From: Pirellulales bacterium | GTDB taxonomy: Bacteria > Planctomycetota > Planctomycetia > Pirellulales > JAEUIK01 | Assembly (NCBI GenBank): GCA_019745975.1 | Contig: JAIESQ010000019.1 | Location: 1-64,000 of the forward strand | DNA: 64,000 nt | Direction of reading: 5' to 3' | Shown: piece by piece, positions 28,063 to 36,219 of the stretch | How the letters are laid out: the number at the start of each line of letters is the position of its first letter | Position numbering within the stretch: position 1 is the first letter of the stretch | Translations under genes and position numbers: made by a program | The notes under the pieces: generated by a model | Told to the model about the DNA's origin: nothing | Databases searched by the model: none | What the model saw: only the letters and a program-made list of their open reading frames with translations

Positions 28063-28487
28063 TCGCGCGCGCCGTCACGACTTGAGCGGGCCCCCTTCCC
28101 TGGGCTTTTGTGCGCGCCGCGACGCGAGCGGAGCGCGTCGGCGACTATCGCCTTCTGCCGTGTTTCTCGTGCGGTCGTCATAGCCGATTCAGGCTGAATA
28201 GGGAGCATGGCCGCGCGCGGCCGTCGAGGTCGTTGCACGCGGCACTCCCTTCAGCATGCGAAGAATCGGCTTACGGCGTCGCCGCGGCGCGGTTGTGCAG
28301 AAGCCGCGCAAGCAGCGTCGATAGTGTGTGTGTCCCGACGGATGCGCGGCTCGCGGAGCAGAGCCGACCCGACGGAGTTGACGCCGCGGTGCAGCGCTTG
28401 GCATCGCAGGCTACGGCAGGAGGCCGGCCAACCCGCACCCTGACCAGGCCGCCGCGAAACGCAACCCGACGGCGATCCGACACCACC

Positions 28488-29330
28488 ATGAGTAAGTCGC
28501 GACGCAAAGTCTCCGCGGCCGTGCAATCGCCGTTGGAAACCTATCTCCGCGAGATCAACGAGACCGCGCTGTTGTCGGCCGACGACGAGCAGCAGTTGGC
28601 CATCCGCATCGGCCAAGGCGACACCGCCGCCCGCGATCGCATGGTGCGGGCCAATCTGCGGCTGGTTGTCAACATCGCCCGCGGCTACACCGGCAAGGGG
28701 CTCGGCCTGCAAGACCTGATCGAAGAGGGCAACCTCGGCCTGCTGCGTGCCGTTGAAGGGTTCGACCCCGCGATGGGGACGCGTTTCAGCACCTATGCCA
28801 GCTACTGGATCAAGCAGTCGATCAAGCGGGCGCTGATCAACACGGCCAAGACGATCCGTATTCCGGCCTACATGGTTGAGCTGCTGAGCAAGTGGCGCCG
28901 CGCGACGACGCGCTTGAGCGAAGAGCTAGGGCGCAACCCCACGCCCGAAGAAATCGCCCGCGTCCTCGGCTTGCCGCGCAACAAGCTCCCCATCATCAAA
29001 AAGGCCATCCGCATCTACAACTCGACGCCGCAGACCGATCAACCCGAGGCCGGCTGGTCGCTGGGCGAAATGGTCATGGACGAGCGGATCAAGAACCCCG
29101 AAGACGAAATGCTCGAAAGCGACGCGCTGCGGCAAGTCTTGGGCCTGCTGGAAACGATGGACTCGCGCGAAGCCACGGTGCTGCGGATGCGGTTCGGCCT
29201 GAACGACTCGGAGCCGCACACGCTCAAGGAAATCGGTGAGTCGCTGGGGCTCACCCGCGAGCGTGTCCGCCAGATCGAGACCGAAGCGCTCAACAAGCTC
29301 TCTGACTGCTTGCAGGGCCCGGTGGCGTAG
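28488..29330 (+). CDS. group-2 sigma-70 family RNA polymerase sigma factor (RpoD/RpoS-like)
   Basis: A 280-residue sigma factor lacking the region 1.1 and non-conserved region of the primary factor. Region 1.2 is SPLETYLREINETALLSADDE, region 2 has MVRANLRLVVNIARGYTGKG then GLQDLIEEGNLGLLRAVEGF and the -10-recognising FSTYASYWIKQSIKRAL, region 3 starts at IRIPAYMVELLSKWR, and region 4.2 is TLKEIGESLGLTRERVRQIE. The start ATG 28488 gives a typical N-terminus (MSKSRRKVS); the frame stays open about 126 codons upstream but that part has no homology and is GC-driven. Confidence 0.95.
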   Translation: MSKSRRKVSAAVQSPLETYLREINETALLSADDEQQLAIRIGQGDTAARDRMVRANLRLVVNIARGYTGKGLGLQDLIEEGNLGLLRAVEGFDPAMGTRFSTYASYWIKQSIKRALINTAKTIRIPAYMVELLSKWRRATTRLSEELGRNPTPEEIARVLGLPRNKLPIIKKAIRIYNSTPQTDQPEAGWSLGEMVMDERIKNPEDEMLESDALRQVLGLLETMDSREATVLRMRFGLNDSEPHTLKEIGESLGLTRERVRQIETEALNKLSDCLQGPVA

Positions 29331-29362
29331 GGCGGCGCCGCCTCAAATTGGTGCGCATGCAA

Positions 29363-29422
29363 GCCCAGGGAAGGTGGTCAACGGTCTGCAGAATTGCCGG
29401 CGGTTGACCACCTTCCCTGGGC
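29363..29422. repeat. family A palindrome, copy 3
   Basis: A perfect 20-bp inverted repeat, GCCCAGGGAAGGTGGTCAAC (29363-29382) against 29403-29422, with a 20-nt loop. It starts 32 bp after the sigma-factor stop. The remaining gap to 29635 holds nothing else recognised. Confidence 0.85.
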
Positions 29423-29635
29423 ATCAGCACTCGTTGCGTGCTGCGCTTCTCTTCTCGCGTTGGTGCGCTAGCACTGCTGTCGCCGCACATCCCGAGAAAT
29501 CGGCACGCGCCGAAGAATCGCTACGCCCCCGACAATCGGTCTAAACCGCACAACCCCGATAAGCCGAACCCAAGAGAAAAGGCGACTAGGACGTCGCGCT
29601 TGAAATTCAGCAAACATCCCGGGGGGGGATCGGCA

Positions 29636-31060
29636 ATGCGTGCCACTTTGATGGCGGTCGGCCTGGCCGCCTTAGTCAGCGGTTCTGCGTCGGCTCAATA
29701 CTCATCTTCGCGCACGCCTTACGCGCAGGGTTACCGTCCGCGTCCGCGCGCCGCGCACGAGTATCCCGTGCATTACCAGCCTGCGAACCCGTTTGATACC
29801 CCCGAGGCGCCGCTGCCCGAAGACGTCGATGCTCCGCGTTCGGACGAGGCAGCCGCCGACACCGAGGCTCCGTTGCCCGACGACGGCCACGGCGACGATT
29901 GTTGCGACGGCTACGGCGACGACTGCGACTACGCCGATTACTGCGACGACGGCTGTTGCCCGAGCGAGCCCTGCGCCCCACCGTGCAGTGCGCCGTGCGG
30001 TGCGCCATGCGATTCGGGTCGCTGCATGTCGGTGTGGGTGAACCTCGATTTCATGGCGCTGTGGCTCAAAGGAGACAAGCTCCCGCCGCTGGTTACGACC
30101 AGCGATCCGGGCACGTCGGCTGCCAACGCCGGCGTGAACGGACTGTCGACCACGCATGTGTTGTTCGGCGATGGCCGCGTGAATCGCGACTTCCGCGCGG
30201 GAGGGCGCGTGCAGACCGGCATGTGGTTCAATCCGGAGCAAACCGTCGGTATCGACGGACACTACTACCAGATTGCCACGGCGGCACAGAACTTCTATTC
30301 GCAAGCGAACTACGCGACGCCCGACCCCTACGCCCACATCCTGGCGATCCCGACGATCAACGGCGCGACGGGTGTGCAGAATGCGACGTTGATCGCGCAT
30401 CCATCGGCCAGCGGCGGGCTGAGCGGCTCGGTGGCCGCGACCTCCACGAGCGACATCTTGTCGGCCGGCGGCGGCGGGCGGATGCAGCTCTGGGGCGATT
30501 GCTGCGGCTGCACGCGGGTCTACGGTACGGGCGGCTATCGCTTCTTCCGCTTGGACGAAGGGCTGACGCTCGAAACGAATAGTCTGTCGAGCCAGGGGAC
30601 GCAGCGCCTTGCGACCTACGATCGCTTCCTGACGTCCAACCAGTTTCAAGGCGGCTACTTCGGCACGCTCGCGCAGGTGACGCGAGGGCCGCTCTGGTTG
30701 TGGGTGGCGCCGCAGATCGCCATCGGCAACATGCAGCAGGTGGCCAATATCAGTGGCGCCACCGGACCGCTATATGGCACGCCGACCGTTGGCTCCGGCA
30801 TCCTGACGCGAGCGTCGAACATCGGCCATCGCTGGCGCGATCACTTCGCTTACATTCCGGAAATCGACATGAAGATCGGCTATCAGATCACGCCCAACTT
30901 TGTGGCCACGTTGGGCTACAACTTCACGTTCCTCTCCTCGGTGGTGCGCCCTGGCACGGTTATCAATCCGGCGATCGGCGGCACGCAGCCGCAGTTTGCT
31001 TACAACGCCACGAGCTTGTGGATGCAGGCGGCGACGGCCGGCTTTCAACTGCGGTTCTAA
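29636..31060 (+). CDS. BBP7-family outer-membrane beta-barrel protein
   Basis: A 474-residue exported protein. The signal peptide MRATLMAVGLAALVSGSASA is followed by a Pro/Asp/Glu-rich segment, a dense Cys/Asp cluster (about residues 82-125, see findings) and the BBP7 barrel. The barrel shows WVNLDFMALWLKGDKLPPLVTTS, VLFGDGRVNRDFRAGGRVQ, GMWFNPEQTVGIDGHYYQI and YGTGGYRFFRLDEGL. The terminal FQLRF is a typical outer-membrane insertion end. BBP7 proteins are abundant in Planctomycetota and uncharacterised. The start is chosen to place the signal peptide at the N-terminus. Confidence 0.93.
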   Translation: MRATLMAVGLAALVSGSASAQYSSSRTPYAQGYRPRPRAAHEYPVHYQPANPFDTPEAPLPEDVDAPRSDEAAADTEAPLPDDGHGDDCCDGYGDDCDYADYCDDGCCPSEPCAPPCSAPCGAPCDSGRCMSVWVNLDFMALWLKGDKLPPLVTTSDPGTSAANAGVNGLSTTHVLFGDGRVNRDFRAGGRVQTGMWFNPEQTVGIDGHYYQIATAAQNFYSQANYATPDPYAHILAIPTINGATGVQNATLIAHPSASGGLSGSVAATSTSDILSAGGGGRMQLWGDCCGCTRVYGTGGYRFFRLDEGLTLETNSLSSQGTQRLATYDRFLTSNQFQGGYFGTLAQVTRGPLWLWVAPQIAIGNMQQVANISGATGPLYGTPTVGSGILTRASNIGHRWRDHFAYIPEIDMKIGYQITPNFVATLGYNFTFLSSVVRPGTVINPAIGGTQPQFAYNATSLWMQAATAGFQLRF

Positions 31061-31271
31061 CCCGCATTTCTCACCAGCCATCTGCTACGCGGAGCCCAAG
31101 TCCTTGGATGGCGGCGTCGCCGGGTGCGTCTCGATCCTCAACGTATGAGCCAATACGCTTCCGGTCGATCCACACCCTGCTTCTTGCCATCCAAGCACTT
31201 AACTCCGCTCGCGACGAAGTTGGTGAGAAATGCGGGCTAAGCCCGACGACAGCAGCACGATTGAACTGACC

Positions 31272-31337
31272 AAGCCCAGGGAAGGTGGTCGTCGATTCTC
31301 CCATGCCCGACCACGACAGGTCACCTTCCCAGGGCTT
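31272..31337. repeat. family A palindrome, copy 4
   Basis: AAGCCCAGGGAAGGTG (31272-31287) pairs with CACCTTCCCAGGGCTT (31322-31337), 15 of 16 matching. It lies in the 360-bp gap between the BBP7 gene and apt. Nothing else was recognised in 31061-31421. Confidence 0.8.
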
Positions 31338-31421
31338 CTTCGTGCGGTGACGCTGCTCGCGGCGTTCGAACATTTCTGCTAGGCTTGCGACGCCGCTTCA
31401 TTCGAGATCCAGGACTCCAGC

Positions 31422-31949
31422 TTGTCTACTGCCACGCTCGACCTGACGAAGTTTGTCCGCAACATCCCCGACTTTCCCAAGCCGGGGATTCTGTTTCGCG
31501 ACATCACGCCGCTGTTGGCTGCGCCCGAGGCTTTTGGCGAATCGATCCGGCGGCTGGCCGACCATTTCCGCGATCAGCAGGTGGCGGCCGTGGCGGCGGC
31601 CGAGGCGCGGGGCTTTATCTTCGCCGCGCCGCTGGCGCTGGAGTTGGGCGCCGCCTTCGTGCCGGTTCGCAAGCCCGGCAAGTTGCCGTTCGAGACGCAT
31701 GCCTTTCACTACGAGCTCGAATACGGCACCGACACGCTCGAAATGCACCGCGACGGTGTGCGGCCAGGCCAGCGCGTGCTCTTGGTCGACGACCTATTGG
31801 CCACCGGTGGCACGATCGAAGCCTGCTGCCGGCTGATCGAGCGCAGCGGCGCGCGGGTAATTGGCTGCGCATTTTTGATTGAGCTGATCGAGCTGGGGGG
31901 CGCCAAGCGCATCGCACCCTATGAGTGCTTCAGCTTGATCAAGTACTGA
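31422..31949 (+). CDS. apt: adenine phosphoribosyltransferase
   Basis: A 175-residue type I phosphoribosyltransferase salvaging adenine to AMP. The N-terminus [20 protein letters not shown] is the Apt signature, [19 protein letters not shown] matches the dimer/active-site region, and the PRPP loop is [14 protein letters not shown]. Length matches E. coli Apt (183). The start appears to be TTG 31422, with AGGA about 8 bp upstream; no in-frame ATG precedes the conserved N-terminus. Confidence 0.95.
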   Translation: MSTATLDLTKFVRNIPDFPKPGILFRDITPLLAAPEAFGESIRRLADHFRDQQVAAVAAAEARGFIFAAPLALELGAAFVPVRKPGKLPFETHAFHYELEYGTDTLEMHRDGVRPGQRVLLVDDLLATGGTIEACCRLIERSGARVIGCAFLIELIELGGAKRIAPYECFSLIKY

Positions 31950-32073
31950 AGCAGCGCGTGGCAGTTCGAATCGCCTGTTGACGTATCGTCGTCGGCCTCT
32001 TCGAGGCGGGAGATCTGCCGCGAACTCCGCGGTCGCAGACCCCGGCCACAGAATACATCGATGCTGTGCCAAG

Positions 32074-35000
32074 CTACCGCGCCAGGCCCACGCTGAAGTT
32101 GAAAATCTGCTCGCGGTCGGTCGGCGCTTTCTTGACCGGCACGGCGAAGTCCAAGGCAATGGGCGCCGGCCCCATCATCGGGATCGCCAAGCGCAGGCCC
32201 ACGCCGGGAGCAACGCGGAAGCTCTCCCCCTTGAGCTGCGTCACCGGTTCGACGGTACCAAAGTCGCAGAAGACGACGCCACGCAAGGCGTCGTCGGCCT
32301 TGATCGGGAACATGTATTCGACGGTATTGATCCACTGAAAGCGACCACCAACGATCGTGCCCATCTCGACGGGCGAAGCGCCGCGGAAGAAGAAGCCGCG
32401 CAAGGTGCCGTAACCGCCCGCGAAGAAGTTCTCGAAGACTGGTGTGTTGCTGCCGGTGAAGCCCAGCATGGTAACCAATGCCAGGGTCTGACGGCCGGTG
32501 CCGTCGGCCCGCTCGCGTAGCAGGAAATACTGGCTCCCTTCAAACTCCCCGCGCGGGAACGAGAAGGTGCCAAACGCTTGTTCGTAGGCGAACATCAACC
32601 GGTGCCCCTGGGTCGGCATGAAGGGATGATCGCGAGTGTCGTTTGTCAGAGAGAAGCGCGCCGTGTACAGGCCGTTGTTGCCGAGCACATCGAGAACCGA
32701 TTGTGGCGCCGGCAAGGGACGCGGATTCGAGATGCCGACGTTCTCCATTCGCAGCGCCATGGCGATCGACAAGTCGGGGGCGATTTGGCGGCCGAGCGAA
32801 AATCGCCCGCCCAAGCGCTGCTCGGTCCAGTTCTGAAAGAACCGGGTGTAGTAGTAACCGCTCAGGCCCAAGCTGTTCTGCGTATCGAATAGATAGGGCT
32901 CGGTGAAGCTGACCATGTACCGCTGCACGAGCGTGCCTGGCATCGCCTCGATGCGGAAGTGCTGGCCCGACCCGCGCCAGGCGGTGCCGTTGCGGATTTC
33001 GGCCCAACTGCGCGGCCAGCGGCGCCAATCGAAGTTCTGTTCGTCGAGCGTAATCTGGCCGACGAGCCCGGCGTTCGAGTTCACGCCGACGCCAAACATC
33101 AAGCGACCGGTCTGCGTTTCATCGACGTAGACATCCAGCGGCACTTCGATCGTCGGCTCGAGGTCGACCGGGTTGCCAAACGGCTGGGGCTGCGGTTGTG
33201 TGCCTGGGAACAGCTCGCCCGGGTTGTCGTAGCCTTGGGGCGCGGGGAGCACGCCCGGTGCTACCGCGCCCGGGGCCGGCGGCACAGCGCCGCCGCTGAG
33301 CCAGGCGGGCGGGCCCGTGCTGGAAGTCGGCGGCGACGTGGGGCCAGCAATCGGTTGTGCCGGCGCCGCTTGCGGGCCGGGGATGAATCGCGGGCCTGGC
33401 GGAACATAGGGCGCGACTGCGGGGGGATTCACCGGCGGCCTTGGAGGGGGCGCCACGACTGGTCTGGGAGCTGGCGACGGCGAGATCGGCGCTTGACGCA
33501 AGCCGCCGGCCTGTGGACGCGGGGCCGGCACCTGATTCATGTCGAACGTCGGTAGATCCTGTCCCTGCCCAGCGCCGTAGCCAAAGTCCTGTCCGCGCAC
33601 GATTGGTTGTCGTGTGGCCGCGTTGCGAGTTGCCGGCAAGTTCTGAGGATACGGATACGGCCGATTGACTTGATCAGGTTGCGCGATGGTCGCCGGTCGC
33701 GCCGCTACGGCTGCCTGGCCTTGGTGGCGCAGTGCGCTTGCGGCGGGCACGCGCGCGTAGCGACTGCCTGCGACGGGCGGCGCGGTGCGCGGCGCATGCC
33801 CGTTCAGCCAGACATCCTGGCCACGCACGATGGGCTGCAACTGCGGTGGCGACTGGCGTGGCACGGCCGCGGAGGGTCGATGCGGTTGAGGAGCCACAGG
33901 ATTCGGCTGATACCATGGGGGTACAGCCGCGATGGCGGCGGCCCGGTTTGAGGCGGCCGCCGGCGACGCGCACGGCGGCAGCTCGACCTCGATCGTGCCG
34001 TCGTCGAGCACGTGGACAATCGCCAATTCGTCTTCGTCGTCGACGATTGTCTGCTCGAGCATTGCCTCCCACGTGCGCGGCCGACGGGAAGCCGTGCGCG
34101 CACTACTCGCAGTAAGGTCGTCGGGGCTCTGGCCGCGGAACTGCCCGGGCTTCGGTTTGGGGCCGCCGGGATTCTCGGCGATCAATTCCCCGTCGCCATC
34201 CCCTTCACCAGGTGTTGGCGCGGAGAAGACGATCTTCGGCTGGCTGCCGCCAGGCTGTTGATCAGTCATGAAAATGCCCGACGCCTTCAGCCGCCGCTCG
34301 CTGTCGCGCAGTTCGCGAATGTCGAGGATGTCGCCGGGGCGCAACGAAACGCGATTGAGTACGGCCGTGCGCCGGGTGTGTGGATCGTCCCCTTTGATGT
34401 GCACGTTGATCTGGCCGACGCGGCACCGCGCGCCTTCGCTGATCTTGTAGACCAGATCGACCTGGCCGGGCTCTTCGAGGAACCGTGTCTCGGGCTCGAT
34501 CGTGGCGAAAACATAGCCGCGGCCGCCGTAGCACTCTTCCATCGAAGTGACGTCGTGCTGCAGGCGTCCTTGATCGAAATAGTCGCCATTTTCCAGCTTG
34601 AAGGGCTCGCGGAGTTGCTCGGTCGAGAACTTCGTGTTGCCTAGGATGGCCACGTCGCGCACGCGGTAGCGGATGCCTTCGTGGATGACGAAGGTGACGT
34701 GCGCCCAGCGCTGGTCGCGATCGAACTCGAGCTCGCGGCCGACGCGTGCCTGAAAGTAGCCCAGCCGCCGGTAATAGGCGGTGAGCTCGTCGAGATCGTG
34801 CTCGATCTTCTGGGTTTCGACGAAACCCTTGAAGCCGCGGAACAACCCCGGGATGCGAAACATTGGCGGCTTTGTCTGGCAGAGCACTTGCATGCGGCCG
34901 TCGGGCGCGACCGTGTTGCCTTCGAACGAAACGTTGCTGACCTTTTGGAGCGGACCTTCGTTGACCAGGAACGTGACGCCCTGATCGCCCGGCTTATCGC

Positions 35001-35595
35001 CCTCGAGGGTTTTGACCGTGCACTGCGTGTGCCCTTTCTCGCGATACCAGGCTTCGATGCGATTGCGGGCATCCTCGACAATGTAAGGATCGAGGGCTCC
35101 GCCCTTCTTGATGGCGGCTTGCTTATTGAGCTTGCGGCCGACGACATGCTTGTTGCCCACATAGCGGATGTACTTGATGATCGCGCGTTCGACGACCTGG
35201 AACGACACGACGACGCCCCCTTGCACGGGGCGAACGACCGGTCGCACATCGAGGAACAGCTTGCTGGCGTGCAACCGGCGCACGTCCTCTTCGACCATGT
35301 TCTGATCGAGCGGGCGCCCTTTGCGCGTGCGGACATGCGGCCGGATGCTTTCGACCGGCGTTTGATGGTGCCCTTCGACACGCACATCGACGACTAGGGG
35401 ATGGTCGGGGCCCGGCTGGGCGACGACGACTTCGGGGCCCGTCCACTTCGGCTTTTCGGGTGGCCCCTGCGGCATCATGGGACCGCCCGGCGCGCTCATC
35501 TGCGCTTGCGCGCACGCGCTTGCGAGCAGCCAGATGATCCCGGCGCAGGCCAGCACACCGGCCAGACGCGGGGATTTGCGGGGCGATAGAGTCAT
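32074..35595 (-). CDS. bamA: BamA/Omp85-family outer-membrane assembly protein with a very long proline-rich linker
   Basis: 1173 residues, against about 800 for E. coli BamA. After a signal peptide (ends ACAQAQ) come POTRA domains from about 50 to 455, for example VVDVRVEGHHQTPVESI, IKYIRYVGNKHVVGRKL, VSNVSFEGNTVAPDGRM, VRDVAILGNTKFSTEQL and VGQINVHIKGDDPHTRR, suggesting five. A Pro/Ala/Gln-rich linker of about 355 residues (460-815) follows, then the 16-strand barrel (from YVDETQTGRLMFGVGVNSNAG) with the loop-6 motif as YGTLRGFFFRG. It should insert barrel proteins such as the two encoded nearby. The start ATG 35595 puts the signal at the N-terminus. Confidence 0.92.
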   Translation of the reverse strand: MTLSPRKSPRLAGVLACAGIIWLLASACAQAQMSAPGGPMMPQGPPEKPKWTGPEVVVAQPGPDHPLVVDVRVEGHHQTPVESIRPHVRTRKGRPLDQNMVEEDVRRLHASKLFLDVRPVVRPVQGGVVVSFQVVERAIIKYIRYVGNKHVVGRKLNKQAAIKKGGALDPYIVEDARNRIEAWYREKGHTQCTVKTLEGDKPGDQGVTFLVNEGPLQKVSNVSFEGNTVAPDGRMQVLCQTKPPMFRIPGLFRGFKGFVETQKIEHDLDELTAYYRRLGYFQARVGRELEFDRDQRWAHVTFVIHEGIRYRVRDVAILGNTKFSTEQLREPFKLENGDYFDQGRLQHDVTSMEECYGGRGYVFATIEPETRFLEEPGQVDLVYKISEGARCRVGQINVHIKGDDPHTRRTAVLNRVSLRPGDILDIRELRDSERRLKASGIFMTDQQPGGSQPKIVFSAPTPGEGDGDGELIAENPGGPKPKPGQFRGQSPDDLTASSARTASRRPRTWEAMLEQTIVDDEDELAIVHVLDDGTIEVELPPCASPAAASNRAAAIAAVPPWYQPNPVAPQPHRPSAAVPRQSPPQLQPIVRGQDVWLNGHAPRTAPPVAGSRYARVPAASALRHQGQAAVAARPATIAQPDQVNRPYPYPQNLPATRNAATRQPIVRGQDFGYGAGQGQDLPTFDMNQVPAPRPQAGGLRQAPISPSPAPRPVVAPPPRPPVNPPAVAPYVPPGPRFIPGPQAAPAQPIAGPTSPPTSSTGPPAWLSGGAVPPAPGAVAPGVLPAPQGYDNPGELFPGTQPQPQPFGNPVDLEPTIEVPLDVYVDETQTGRLMFGVGVNSNAGLVGQITLDEQNFDWRRWPRSWAEIRNGTAWRGSGQHFRIEAMPGTLVQRYMVSFTEPYLFDTQNSLGLSGYYYTRFFQNWTEQRLGGRFSLGRQIAPDLSIAMALRMENVGISNPRPLPAPQSVLDVLGNNGLYTARFSLTNDTRDHPFMPTQGHRLMFAYEQAFGTFSFPRGEFEGSQYFLLRERADGTGRQTLALVTMLGFTGSNTPVFENFFAGGYGTLRGFFFRGASPVEMGTIVGGRFQWINTVEYMFPIKADDALRGVVFCDFGTVEPVTQLKGESFRVAPGVGLRLAIPMMGPAPIALDFAVPVKKAPTDREQIFNFSVGLAR

Positions 35596-36219
35596 CAACG
35601 ACCGTTCCGTGGTTGCGCCGACCGGCGCAGTTTCTGACAGGATGGCGGCGCGGTGTCCGCCCGGCCCGCAAGGGACGCCGCCGAATTCGCGGCGCGCGGC
35701 GATTGGCGCGCAGCGGCCTCGGCGCCCCATTTTTGGGCCGCGTAGAGATACTTGAACCGCACCGCGGCGGCAAGGCGGATTGTTACGCTGGGCGAAACTC
35801 CCGCTAGATCGTGGATTTGGGTAGATTGGCGAGGAAAATCGCTTCTGTCGGCCCGCCGAATTCGCCAATTGCTCAAGGGAAGTCCGTCATCGACTTAAGC
35901 TTAGTCTTGCCGACGCCTTCCCTGGAGTGCTAGCAGTGGGGTTGCGTCGCGAGCAGCTAGCTCGCGTGATGGCGGGCGAGTAATCTGCTTTGCCAGCCGA
36001 GTTCGCCTTGGGATTAGGTTGCTGCGGCCCTCCGATCGCGGTTGCGGAGAGAGTGCGATTCAGTCCAGCTCAAAGCGTCGCGTGCGGCCTATCAACCGAT
36101 CCAAGAGCCGATCGGCCGCCCGGGCCGGCGACGATCAATGCACCGTTGATCCGTCGTCAGGTGACGTCGATTTCAACATGGAACATGAGTAGCCGACGGC
36201 AACCGTCTTGGTGACGCAC
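35596..36219. other. about 620 bp between divergent genes with a degenerate family A repeat
   Basis: A worn family A palindrome (AGGGAAG near 35877 and CTTCCCT near 35919) is followed by GTGCTAGCAG and a GCGAG-cagcta-GCTCGC hairpin (about 35950-35966). Promoters of the BamA gene and the polytopic membrane gene should be here. No gene was recognised. Confidence 0.45.

Noticed and set aside
28110-28487. A 126-codon N-terminal extension of the sigma factor
   Set aside because: The sequence is Arg/Ser/Ala-rich and unlike any sigma region 1.1, and includes a repeat half-site; the start at ATG 28488 fits group-2 factors.
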